Below are positions 11,094 through 20,636 of a stretch of DNA of 64,000 nt, piece after piece; position 1 is the first letter of the stretch; each line of letters starts with the position of its first letter. The position numbers and the translations under genes were made by a program. This DNA comes from Blepharisma stoltei (lineage: Eukaryota > Ciliophora > Heterotrichea > Heterotrichida > Blepharismidae), in contig CAJZBQ010000036.1 of NCBI GenBank assembly GCA_914767885.1, positions 806,001-870,000 on the forward strand, read 5' to 3'. The notes beneath the pieces are model-generated. The model ran no database searches, had not been told where the DNA came from, and saw only the letters and a program-made list of their open reading frames with translations.

Positions 11094-12720
11094 TTAAAAA
11101 TCAAATTTATCTCTGTACGTCTCATTATCTTCGAAATTAATTGCAGACTTCCTAAAATTAATTGGCATGCGAGGGTTATTACGAAGTACTGGCGTGGTGT
11201 CACCGCTGGAGATGGCACCATGCCGATGATGAGGCTCTTCTTCATTTTCCTCTTCCTTTATTTCTTGAAATGGGTTTTGAAGAGCGATCGGAATGAATTT
11301 TGATTTATTATGGTTTTTGCGTCTTTCATGTCTCTTTAATATCAGAAATCATGAAGACTTTAAAGCTTCTTTTGCAGTTGGCCTTAAATCTGGGTTAGAC
11401 TCTGTCAATGTTAGCACGAATTTTATAGCTTGGGCAGATATAGTCCGAGCCTCCTTTTGGCTCGGACTATATCGGCGACTATATCGGAGGGGATGTTGAT
11501 TTTACGAGCATTTGTTGATAAAACTAGCGACCCAGATACTAAAACTCAAATATAAAGTGGATTTGCCATCTGGGGAGTTGGCTTTACAAACAAATGCTTG
11601 CCCCTTCCGATGTCGTATAGCCCAAAGGAGGCTTGGGCTATACTGCACTTCAGTAAGAATCTTCAAAATGCAATCGGCAATCTCTATTTCTAGCTAAGAC
11701 TTCCCCATTATTTCTACCTGGAAAGGGAGATCTCCCAGATAATAAAATATATAGGATCACTCCAGCACTAAACACATCTGCTTTTGTGCTATAAGGGTAT
11801 TTTTTTAAAATCTCAGGCGCAATATATCCAGGAGAGCCGCATCTTAAGGTGAGATTCTCTTCACAGTAGCATGCAAGTCCAAAATCTATCAGTTTAAAAC
11901 TCGTGTTTTTATCTTTAGACTTTAACATGATATTTTCAAGCTTAACGTCTCTGTGAATAATTTGATTCGAATCCAAATATTTAAGCACTTTTAGTAACTT
12001 CCATATTAATCTTGCTGCCTCTTTTTCTGTATAAGAGCCTTTACTCAAAACTCGAGTAAAAAGTTCTCCACCTTCTAAAAAGTCCAAAACCAAGCTAATG
12101 TGGTGTTCGCTTTCATAAATTTTATAAAATTTTATGATGTTCGGATGATCAAGCTTTCTCATGATTTCAATTTCATTTACAAGAGAACTCAGTCCGTTTG
12201 GGCTTTTCAAACACACAATCTTATGGATAGCTTTTATGGCAACATTTTCCGAAGTTATTAAATCCTTTGCTAAATAAACATCAGCAAAACTTCCTTTTCC
12301 TATTTTTTTGACAAACTTGTAATCATTTTCAATGCTTGTCATTATGCAAATGCTTGACAGTTTATCAATTCAGATATCCAAACTCTCATTGGAGTCTGTA
12401 TAAAAATCTTTTTGGCATGCTCCTTGCTTAAGTCTAAACCCATACTTTGTGTCTTCGCCTAGTGTTTCGATAAAAGGTTCCATAATCATTCATCTTATCG
12501 ATGATTCTTTTCTAGCCAGACTGTAATCTTCTTCGGCAAAAAAAAGACTTGTATTAGTTAGAAGGTAGTTTCTTTTTTTTAGAAGTTGTTTTGATTCGTT
12601 GGTTTCAAATAATGTTCCTCTATGCAACTCTTGCTGAGGTGTAATTGCAACAGGAGGCTCAAGCCGAGTTCAGAATTTCCCTTCTAGGTGCGCATTAATA
12701 TTTTCAAATATAGATTCCAT
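11094..12720 (-). CDS. PH-domain serine/threonine protein kinase, interrupted by a foldback IES
   Basis: Predicted 474-aa kinase. The first 126 residues form a PH-like domain (basic strand LLKKRNYLLTNTSLFF, ending in the helix SLDIWIDKLSS, Trp from TGA). The kinase domain then has the Gly loop GKGSFADV, VAIKAI, HRDVKLEN, DFGLACYCEE and CGSPGYIAPE. The open frame breaks after HFEDSYW at a foldback element (11439-11642). Removing 202 bp yields HFEDSYWSAVSAQAIKF, then LTESNPDLRPTAKEALKSSW, a normal end of the C lobe. A 60-residue acidic and polar tail follows. The start was taken at 12720 because the ATG at 12342 would drop the PH domain. A lipid-recruited kinase similar in layout to AKT is plausible, but the order and sequence do not prove AKT identity. 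Confidence 0.85.
11439..11642. repeat. IES: TATAG-type foldback element
   Basis: Begins TATAGTCCGAGCC and ends with CTTGGGCTATA. Each terminus is itself a short hairpin (GTCCGAGCC, loop, GGCTCGGAC; and GCCCAA, AGGAGG, TTGGGC). TATA lies at both ends; removing 202 bp and keeping one TA restores the kinase frame exactly. It is related to the element at 19592. Confidence 0.88.
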
Positions 12721-13217
12721 TTAATAGTTTTATATGAACTGGATATGATCTTTACAATTGTATTTAAATTCAATAGCAATCTGAAAGATTAAAAAAATAT
12801 TTTTATCGAAGTTTATATTGTCTAAATTCTTTAAGGAAAATGAATTGTGAATACAATTTTCTTACTTCTGTTTAATATTTAATATTTCTTAAAATTAGGA
12901 TATCTCATTTGCCTTTTTTATAATTATATTTATATCGCTATACCTTTTGGATCAATTTTTCCCAATACGAGCTTATAATGAAAATTTCTTATTAGAATCA
13001 TCATATAATTTAATTTTGATCTTTTATACTCTTTTAACTTTATAATAGCATCACATAATGGAATAATGATTAATTTTATAATAATTGCATATTAATTTAA
13101 ATTTGAATGCTATATTGACTTGATCACTTGCTAAATTAATTTTTTCCATTCGCGTTTTATTCACATTACTACATACTAAATTGCAATGAATTTAAAGTAA
13201 ACTGAATTACTTTTATT
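12721..13217. other. AT-rich intergenic DNA
   Basis: Spacer between two minus-strand kinase genes. No ORF, MITE end or repeat could be recognised. Confidence 0.4.
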
Positions 13218-16165
13218 TTAATTATTGCTAACGCTATGAACTAATTCTTCGAATTCTGATAGATCGATACATCCATCAGAATTTTTATCGAACTCCTTCA
13301 TTAGTTCTTTTATTATATTTTCATCTATATGTGCATCTCCTACTAGCCACTCCTTTAATTCGTTAATTTCAATTACCCCAGATTCATCTTTATCGAACAT
13401 AACAAAAGCCTTATGCAAATTTTCTTTTGTAAGCATTTTTCTTTTTTCAACTGTCGCTCTTAAGAATTCTGTATAGTCAATAACTCCGTTATTGTTAGAA
13501 TCCACAAGCCTCATGATTCTGTCCGATTCCATATGCGCTTCATTTTCGGTCATTGAAGTTTTCAGCTGGTTAAAGAGCTCTTCTCTTGAAATTACCCCAT
13601 CTCCATTGGCATCCATAGCATTAAATGCGTTTTTGTATTTATCGAGTTCAGATGGAGACATAACTTGGCTCAAGATAAAGGTCTGGACTGCTTGCTTTAG
13701 TTTTGAAGAGTCTCTGACTCCCCCCCCTTTAAATTGGAATTAAACATATGTAAATTCTCATTTTTTTTAGTACTTAAACACCTTTAAATTGGAAAAATTT
13801 TTTTCTTCAATAGAAATTTTATAGGTAAAATGTGAATTTTTATAGTTAGTTTTGACCTAATTTAAATGGAAAAGTTCAAATATAATTTTTTGAAATAATT
13901 CTTTCATAAAATAAATTAAAATTTTAAAAATACTGGACTCAATTTATATATTTCTTAAAATTTTAAATAGGATTTTGGGTTCCAATTTAAAAGGGGGGAG
14001 TGAAGGCTTTTATACGACCTAATGAATATGTGATATCTACAGATTTGATATTTTCTGCGTGGAATTTTTGGCATCAGTGATGATTATAAGCTTCAGCTGC
14101 ACTTAACCGCTTAGCTTTATTTTTTACAAGAAGCTTGGATATTAAATCCTTTGCGTCATCAGATATGGCATTTCAGATTTCGCCAGACATTTCATATCTT
14201 CCCAATTTGATTTCTTTCATTATAGTATCGTCATCATTTCCATTAAATGGAGCACTGCCTGACAATAAAATATATAAAATAACCCCACAACTTCATAAGT
14301 CACACTTCTCATTATACTTTCCTTTGAAAACTTCAGGAGCCATATAGCATGGAGTCCCAAAATAGCCTTGTATCTGCCCATTCACGGTGAAAAATGTTGC
14401 TGTGTCAAAATCAATGATTTTTATATTTAACTCTTCATCAGAATTCGTATCCATAATCACAATATTTTCTGGCTTCATATCTCTATGAGTAACTCCATTA
14501 TTGTGCAAATATTGCAGCCCAGAAAAAATCTGCTCCATAATCCTTGCTGCTTGTTTTTCCGTAAATTTCGTCAAACTAACCACTTTATCAAATAAATCCC
14601 CTCCTTTGCAGTATTCCATAACCAAATAGTAGTTGCTTTTATCCTCAAAGTATTGTAAACATAAAATGGCATCCTCTCAGTGTCGGTTAACCATGTATAT
14701 CCAGACATGATTTTAAAAGTCAGGAGCTAGCCCAGCAATATTGGAAACCTTAAGCACAGAGATCCTTTCCTATCTATAGGGGTTTTTCCTATATAGCCCG
14801 ATAAGGGCCGTGGGTTCTCCGTGGAATCCCTCTGTTGGTCAAACCAACTCAGTGCGTTGGTTTGACCAATTCACTGGTTGGTTCAACCAGCAGAGGGATT
14901 CCACGGAGCCACGGCCCTTATCGGGCTATATAGGGAAAACACCTATAGCCCAATGGATAGTTACTTGTGAAATCTTTTTTCAGCAGCATCCAGCCAGTAG
15001 TGTTACAAAAAGCTGCTATGGTGGCCTTCCCCGAATTGCAGAAGCGATTGAGTATTTTTTAGGGATAGTATGGAAATGGATAGGCAGATTGGCAAACAAA
15101 GCATCCCTTCAGTTAAAGGGCTCCTAATCAGAGGAGCGACGCTGGCAGGGTGGAGTTATTAGACGCCAAGGGACTGAATAGAAATGTCGTTTTCGGCAAA
15201 GGTCCTCGAAATAAGATGGAAAAGCCGCTACCGAAGCCAGGGCTTTTGGCTTGGGCTCAGAGTTACCATTGGGAAGCCACCCCAATTCACTTGTGCCATC
15301 AGTTGGCTTTTCCGAAGACAGAGCGCGACCTGTTGAAAACGAGACTTTTAACATCCAGCACTAATGTAATCCTCGAAATATTCAAAAATTCGCAAAATGT
15401 TTGGATGATCTAGAGTTTTCATGATATTAACTTCATTTAAAACACTGCGGTTTTCTATAACAGATTGAGGTAGCCCTGCCTTTGTAATGATTTTTTACTT
15501 ACTTACTTACTTAATTATCTGGTGTTTAAGGTGTCTAGTGCCGCAGCCCAAAAGGGCCTATGGCAAAACTGATGACGTAGGCGAGCCATCTTGGCACGGG
15601 TCAGCCCCGTCCAAGCCTTCTATCAACTCCTGCTTCACCGGCCTTGCTGCACGTCTCACCCGGCGCGTTGCCGTCGCCCTTGTCGCTCGACTCAGCTCCT
15701 GCGCGTGTTCCGCCTAAGGGTCATCCTCCCGTGGGGATGTGCTGAGAGGTAAAAGCCCGAGATCTTGAGTGGACTGAGGAGTGGTTCCTTTGGTTATCCC
15801 CAAAGTTAAACCGCTGTTGCTGTCCAGAAGTTCGCGAGTGAAAACCTAACCCTAATAATAAAATTCCATGAGGGAGAGAAAATTAGCAAAGCTAATTTCT
15901 CTCGAACCGAATGCCATTTTATTATTGTAATGATTTTTACAGCTCTAACGTCGCCAGTTCTGAGATGCTCGCAAAGACGGATCTCTCCATACATTCCAGA
16001 TCCAATTGGATTTGATTGTAATCGATAGATTGAAAAGAAAGACAGAGGATTTTCTTGAACAAAATTCATAGGAGAAGGGATGATGTCAGCGGCTGATAAA
16101 ATCCTTCGATGTACTGTTATAGTTGGCTGTGGAGCTACAGGAGCTTGGCTGCATATGTTACCCAT
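13218..16165 (-). CDS. calcium-dependent protein kinase (CDPK) with three germline insertions
   Basis: Kinase activated by calcium through its own EF-hands; 496 aa after removal of three insertions. It starts MGNICSQ, a likely N-myristoylation and palmitoylation site for membrane attachment. The kinase domain shows [29 protein letters not shown], and [11 protein letters not shown]. The junction region [14 protein letters not shown] is the CDPK autoinhibitory helix. Four EF-hands follow ([48 protein letters not shown]). The metal-binding DFG motif reads IIDFDTAT, an unusual Gly to Asp change. Insertions are a family C MITE at 13715-14003 and two target-duplicating elements at 14641-15382 and 15482-15938; all three junctions are in frame. 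Confidence 0.9.
13715..14003. mobile_element. IES: MITE family C flanked by TGA, not TA
   Basis: 286 bp between TGA at 13715-13717 and TGA at 14001-14003. Ends are CTCCCCCCCCTTTAAATTGG and CCAATTTAAAAGGGGGGAG. On the coding strand, keeping one TCA joins IKAF to [10 protein letters not shown], a textbook kinase-to-EF-hand linker. No other short direct repeat placed directly at the CTCCCC ends was seen, so the boundary repeat is TNA rather than strictly TA. Confidence 0.88.
14641..15382. mobile_element. insertion with 14-bp target duplication inside CDPK, carrying a nested palindrome
   Basis: Flanked by ATCCTCAAAGTATT (14641-14654) and ATCCTCGAAATATT (15369-15382), 12 of 14 identical, so an older insertion. 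Removing one flank plus the 714-bp insert gives [17 protein letters not shown] in frame. The insert is GC-richer than its surroundings and holds a large foldback (14775-14947). No protein was recognised in it. Long, slightly diverged target duplication suggests a retroposon rather than a cut-and-paste element. Confidence 0.75.
14775..14947. repeat. 173-bp foldback palindrome with TATAGG..CCTATA ends
   Basis: The arms start TATAGGGGTTTTTCCTATAT and end ATATAGGGAAAACACCTATA, and pair over about 75 bp with GCCCGATAAGGGCCGTGG and GGAATCCCTCTG in the arm. The centre has extra short repeats of TTGGTTTGACC/GGTTCAACC. It lies inside the larger insertion, so it is probably a nested TATAG-type element. 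Confidence 0.8.
15482..15938 (-). mobile_element. SINE-like retroposon with (GTAA)n tail and 14-bp target duplication inside CDPK
   Basis: TTGTAATGATTTTT occurs at 15482-15495 and again at 15925-15938. Between them lie 429 bp that are much richer in GC than the host. The left end is (TTAC)4, so on the minus strand the element has a 3' (GTAA)n tail, typical of non-LTR retroposons. The other end contains a 10-bp hairpin AGAAATTAGC/GCTAATTTCT. Collapsing to one duplication copy gives [20 protein letters not shown], an intact kinase N lobe. The duplication contains TA, so a TA-to-TA excision would be scarless. Confidence 0.85.
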
Positions 16166-17362
16166 TTATTTCAACAGAGACCTATTATAAGAAATTACCT
16201 TACTCATCAAAATCTGAAAGTAATCATGCAAGTTACACTAGAAGTATAAAATTAAATAGATGATAATTTCTTGGAATGAAAACTAATACATTTAGAATAT
16301 ATATAACCCCAGTTAGTGAGTTCAATTTCTATAACGCATCAGATAGCTGAACAGAAGATTGACCTAAATCCTTTGAAAGGCAGTAATTGATGAATAAAAT
16401 TTTCATTTATATAATTTGAGATTACTCTTAAGCTCTGATATACAGCTCTTTTTTAAAGTTAATTTATATATATTTATGAAAAGCAACATTTTAGATATTT
16501 GATATTCAAGTATTTAATTTATTAATAAGATCAGGAAATGATTACTTTTTCAGACCTAATGAATTGAACAGTTTAAAAGCTATTACATCCAAAATAAAAA
16601 TTTTAGGCTTGTGAAATAATTTTGCTTTATATTTAAGCTATTCTAAAAATCACTCATAATATTATAGCCTGAGCATCTCGGGCCATACAATTTAAGATAA
16701 TTTCAAAATAAGGTCCGCTTTAGAGAAGCGATCCAAGGTAAGAAGGATATTACAAGTTTATTGATGTGACATTTATATCAATTTTTGGAGCATAAGCCAG
16801 ATTTAAAATTCCCATATTTATTGCTAGAAATGTCAGGGTTTGAAAAAGTTTTAATGAAACATTTGAGTAGGCAATTAAGTAGATAAGGATTTCTTTAAAG
16901 GACAATTCTTGAATTTTTTCTCTATGATTGCATAAATATTTCTTAAGGGTAATAAAAAATATAATTCAAACAATCCTTTGCTATTATTTAGCTTTTTTAC
17001 ATATAGAATTTTCCCATAGATGGCACTGTTTGCCCATGAGGGAAAATTTTTTGGTTTGACCAAACCATATGGTACTGGTCGAACCAAAAATTTTCCCAGT
17101 GGGCAAATCAAGGGCAAACAGCGCCATCTATGGGAAAGTTCTATATAATAATTAAAACTATAATATAATTTGCTTAATTAATTAAAAATTTTATTGGGCA
17201 GCAATTTATAAGCTGATTCTTTAATTAAAGCCCTTCTATCGAGTGATCTTTTTAAGGCAATCAATTAATATAAAGCAATAAATTTTAGGAACTTGCAATC
17301 TAACAAAATTGATTTCTTCAGATAGGGGAAAAACAAATAAAGATGCTGCAAATTAAATTATC
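16166..17362. other. intergenic region between CDPK and kelch genes
   Basis: About 1.2 kb of AT-rich DNA, divergent promoters expected at both ends. The only structure seen is the foldback at 17001-17148. No ORF of note. Confidence 0.5.
17001..17148. repeat. foldback palindrome, TATAG..CTATA ends
   Basis: The arms read TATAGAATTTTCCCATAGAT and ATCTATGGGAAAGTTCTATA and pair inward through GGCACTGTTTGCCC and GGTTTGACC. The loop contains ACCATATGGT. Same end type as the foldbacks at 11439, 14775, 19592 and 34750, but located between genes. Confidence 0.8.
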
Positions 17363-18888
17363 ATGACTAATCTACCTTATAAAAATATGAATGCCGATCC
17401 TGCTTATATTTATCCCTCATCTAAAACGAAAAATTCTGTCCTTTTATACTTAAATTCTTCTGTCCTGAGCATAGAAGCAATGAAAGATGAATTAATCCAA
17501 GACTTTAATGCAAAGCTAAAATCCCTGACTTCAAAATTTAGCGCAGAATATAATGAAATTTCTAGAATTCGACTTAAATACATAGAATTGATAAAAAAAA
17601 TTATAGAAACGTCCCAAATCATTGCTAATTCTACGAGTCTTGCTGATAAAATCTTATGTTTGTCTACAGACCCTGCCTTAGAAAGCTTATTGCAAATTCC
17701 TTTCATAACTCAAGGAATTGAACTCGGACTCAGTCGCCCTGAATCTTCTCAAAATCAAATAGCAGCTTTTCAGCATAATACAAAAAACCTCTTGAAAATC
17801 AATCTAACTCCCCCCCCCCCTCCGTGAGCGAACAAAAAAATTTTGTTCGCTCACGGAGAGGGGGGTTAATTTTTTTTTTTAAAAAAAATTTATATATAAA
17901 TTTTTATAAAAAATATTTTTTTCGAAATTTAAAAAAATCCTAATTTGCAAAAATTGGGAAGCAAATATTAATTTAATTTGCAAAATTTATGTTTTAAAAC
18001 GCAATTTGTTTAAAATTAAACAGAATTAGCTCTAGATTTCATTATACTAATTATCACTTATATATCAAAATTTTTTTCCATTAAAATTTTTTCTATTAAA
18101 AAAATTTTTGTTCACTCACGGAGGGTGGGTTTTTGGTCAAAAAATGGCGATTTTTCTAATGGTTTTGTTCGCTCACGGAGGGGGGGGGGGGAGTAAGCAA
18201 TTTTAAAGAAACAAAAATCGAATTAAATACAAAAAGTAAAGCCAATGAGCACATCATAATGTGCGAACTTCCAGATAATCAAATATTCTGCTATGGAAAT
18301 TGAGAACCTGTAGGAACCACATTTATAATTGATGCTGAGAACAATATAATAGAACTAGATGATGGAAAACCTTGCTGCTCAACATATGCGACATTATTTG
18401 AAGATTCAATCTATGTATTTGGTGGTTGAAAGACTAAAGGGGAGAGATCTAATTTTGCAGTAAAATTCAGTTTACAGACTGCAGAGTGAAAAGATTTGGC
18501 CCCTCTTCCAATATCTTCAACAGCAGTTTGCTCTTTAGCTGCTGACAATGAAATATGGCTTTCAGGTTACAATCATCAGAAGCTATATTCTTACAGCATA
18601 GAAAAAAATAATTATCAAGAATATATAGATCTTGCACTCAATTGTAATAAAATTATATGCAGAGGAGATTCATTGTCAATATATGTAATTGAGTCAGGAG
18701 GAAAAATAATCAAAAGCGAATTTGATGGGTACAATTGACAGCTAGTCGGCAATATATTACAATTCAACGATGTTATATCTTACTATAAATTGTATATGGG
18801 ATCCGTTTACTTCTTAGATTATGATTATGTTTTATATGCATTTAATCTAGGTGAAAAGCATTTAGATATGATTAAACAATTTAATTAA
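17363..18888 (+). CDS. kelch-type beta-propeller protein A, interrupted by a MITE IES
   Basis: 378 aa after removing the MITE at 17805-18196. Residues about 1-140 are helical (coiled-coil-like, FNAKLKSLTSKFSAEYNEI); the rest has kelch-like blades (YVFGGWKTKGERSNF, then AEWKDLAPLP, IYVIESGG). The MITE lies right at the boundary between helical and propeller parts; the join reads KINLSNFKETKIELNTK and stays open for 230 codons. Both Trp in YGNWEP and FGGWKT are TGA. Only two bases separate its TAA from the ATG of the next, paralogous gene. Function is not known; similar proteins are often scaffold or ubiquitin-ligase adaptors. Confidence 0.8.
17805..18196. mobile_element. IES: intact MITE family A (type example)
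   Basis: 389 bp with TAA at 17805-17807 and 18194-18196. Left hairpin: C-run, TCCGTGAGCGAACAAAA, then TTTTGTTCGCTCACGGAG, G-run and TTAA. The middle is about 85% AT with TTTATATATAAATTT. The right side has two copies of TTTTTGTTC(A/G)CTCACGGAGGG separated by 40 bp containing AAAAATGGCGATTTTTC, the last ending GGGGAG. Removal restores kelch gene A. Closely similar copies are at 33317, 56386, 58227 and 60457. Confidence 0.95.
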
Positions 18889-18890
18889 AT

Positions 18891-20311
18891 ATGGATTGCT
18901 GGAAGTGTAAAAAACAGTCTGATTTCTATTGCCAACATCAGCTTGGCGTTTTTTCATGTAAAGTTCATATTGGCGAGCATTTATTAGAAGATTCTGAAGA
19001 AGGTCACAATCATAAGTCTATCTTTTCAAAAATAAGAGCAGACCTGATTTGCAGCTTGGATGATTCATTAAATAATCTTGAAATCGAAAAGCAAAACGTT
19101 TTAAACGAATTTAGGGAAGCTTATAATTTATTGGAAGCAAATTTATCTCAAAAATTGAGCGAGTGCAAAAAGAGACGCTTAGAAATTACCAACCTTACAA
19201 AAAAGTTGAAAAAAATCAAAGGAATCTCAGAGTTGGGCACTCGTGAAAAAGAAAAGCTGATATCTTTAGTCCCAGAAAATGCACTAAAAGACGTATTAAA
19301 ATTTGAAGAGATCGCGAAAGAGATTCAGTCTAGCTTTGACTCTAGCCAAGCTCCTGAGATTGCGAAAGAGATTCAGTCTAGCTTTGACTCTAGCCAAGTT
19401 CCTGAAATTTTAGGATTTAATAAAGAATCACAAAGATTATTGTGCACAAACTTAAAAGATTTTACAATAGTTCGAACACAGATGCCAGTGATATCTGATT
19501 CTCTTATATCAATGTGTAAAATTCCAGATTGTGGAGTGTTTTGCTATGGAGACTGGCCACCATCCGGCAAAACTTTAATCATCACTAACGATATAGCCCG
19601 AGCATCGTTTTGGTTCGAGCTGTTCCGATGTCTTCCGATATCGTCCAGGGAGCTGGTTTTAATCTCTGATGACACCGGGGAGATTTCAGCATAGCTGAGC
19701 CAAAATGAGGCTCAGACTATAAGCTAATAATGCAACTTCCAACAGGCCGTCCATGTTGCAATACAAAAGCTCTCATGTATAAGAACTCTATCTATGTTTT
19801 TGGAGGCTATAAAAACAGAATAGAAGAATCAGAGTTTGCTTCAGAGTTTAACTTGTTAACTTCAAACTGAAAAGTATTAACTTCGATGCCAAAACCCTCC
19901 ACTGGAGTGTACTCATTGCCTTATGACGAAGAAATACTATTATTGGGATGCAATCATGATAAGCTGTATAGCTATAATATTCAAAAAAATAGTTATAGAG
20001 AGGTTACTGCAATGGTCAAGGGTAAAAGAAGAGTTCTGTTTGGGATTGGTAAATTAGTCTATGTAATTGAAAGTGAGGGAAATATTCTGAAAAGTGAAGG
20101 AAACCTGATAGAATGAAGCATTATTGGATCTGGGAGCGCATTTCAGCCGCAAATATCGTATATCGAGCTTTATAACGAATCATTCTATTTTATGGATCAA
20201 ACGTGTTTGTTGTATCAGTTTAAGCTCAGTGAAGAAAGGCTAAGAATAGTTGATTTAATTGAAAAAGAAGGAGAAAATGCTTCAACAGAATTTCATTATT
20301 TGACTCTTTAA
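18891..20311 (+). CDS. kelch-type protein B with N-terminal zinc-binding-like motif
   Basis: 430 aa after removing a 128-bp foldback IES. The N-terminus CWKCKKQSDFYCQHQLGVFS, then CKVHIGEHL and GHNH, is a B-box-like Cys/His cluster. A coiled coil (about residues 45-130) follows, then a perfect in-frame duplication of about 17 residues (EIAKEIQSSFDSSQAP, then EIAKEIQSSFDSSQVP; 19308-19410), then kelch-like blades parallel to gene A (YVFGGYKNRIEESEF). The B-box/coiled-coil/propeller order recalls TRIM-type or LIM-kelch scaffolds. Across the IES the join reads IITNDKLIMQLPTGRPCC, matching ENNIIELDDGKPCC of gene A. Confidence 0.8.
19592..19721. repeat. IES: 128-bp TATAG-type foldback element
   Basis: TATAGCCCGAGC at the left and GCTCAGACTATA at the right. 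The right end forms its own hairpin (TAGCTGAGCC, loop, GGCTCAGACTA). Removal keeping one TA restores kelch gene B. End sequence and length class differ from the C/G-rich MITEs. Confidence 0.88.
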
Positions 20312-20636
20312 ATAATAAATAAAGTTTTTAGGATCTATTATTATCAAGAATAGTAACGATGTATCAGTAAAAAATACTGATCATAATGAGATGTTCGAAT
20401 TAAATTAAATCAATAATAGCTTCCATTAATGAACTATTTATATAATTTAAACTAATGTACTGAAATCAGACTACCATCGGAAACAACGATCAATTTTGAA
20501 TTATCGAAAGTATCTTAAACTCCCATTTTTATTTATATTTAAAATTTAACCCTGTAAATTATTTTATATAAGTTTGGTAAGACAGATATTTTATAAAAAT
20601 AATTTATTAAAATAAAAGATAAGATTAACAGAGCTT
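20312..20636. other. intergenic spacer between convergent genes
   Basis: 325 bp of AT-rich DNA between kelch B (+) and the transposase-type gene (-). No terminal inverted repeat for the transposase was seen here. Confidence 0.4.

Noticed and set aside
15124-15717. Overlapping ORFs of 76-105 codons in the GC-rich stretch
   Set aside because: They lie inside retroposon-like insertions, run in several frames at once and show no protein features; open because the DNA is GC-rich.
15842-15860. AACCTAACCCTAATAAT as a telomere addition site
   Set aside because: Too short; it belongs to the retroposon end and the gene continues beyond it.
14641-16165. Two different truncated kinase genes side by side
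   Set aside because: The N-terminal and C-terminal halves join exactly at duplicated YFED codons with correct kinase spacing; one interrupted gene is simpler.
17808-17876. Strong hairpin followed by a T run, resembling a bacterial terminator
   Set aside because: It is the terminal hairpin of a MITE repeated across the window, and the organism is eukaryotic.
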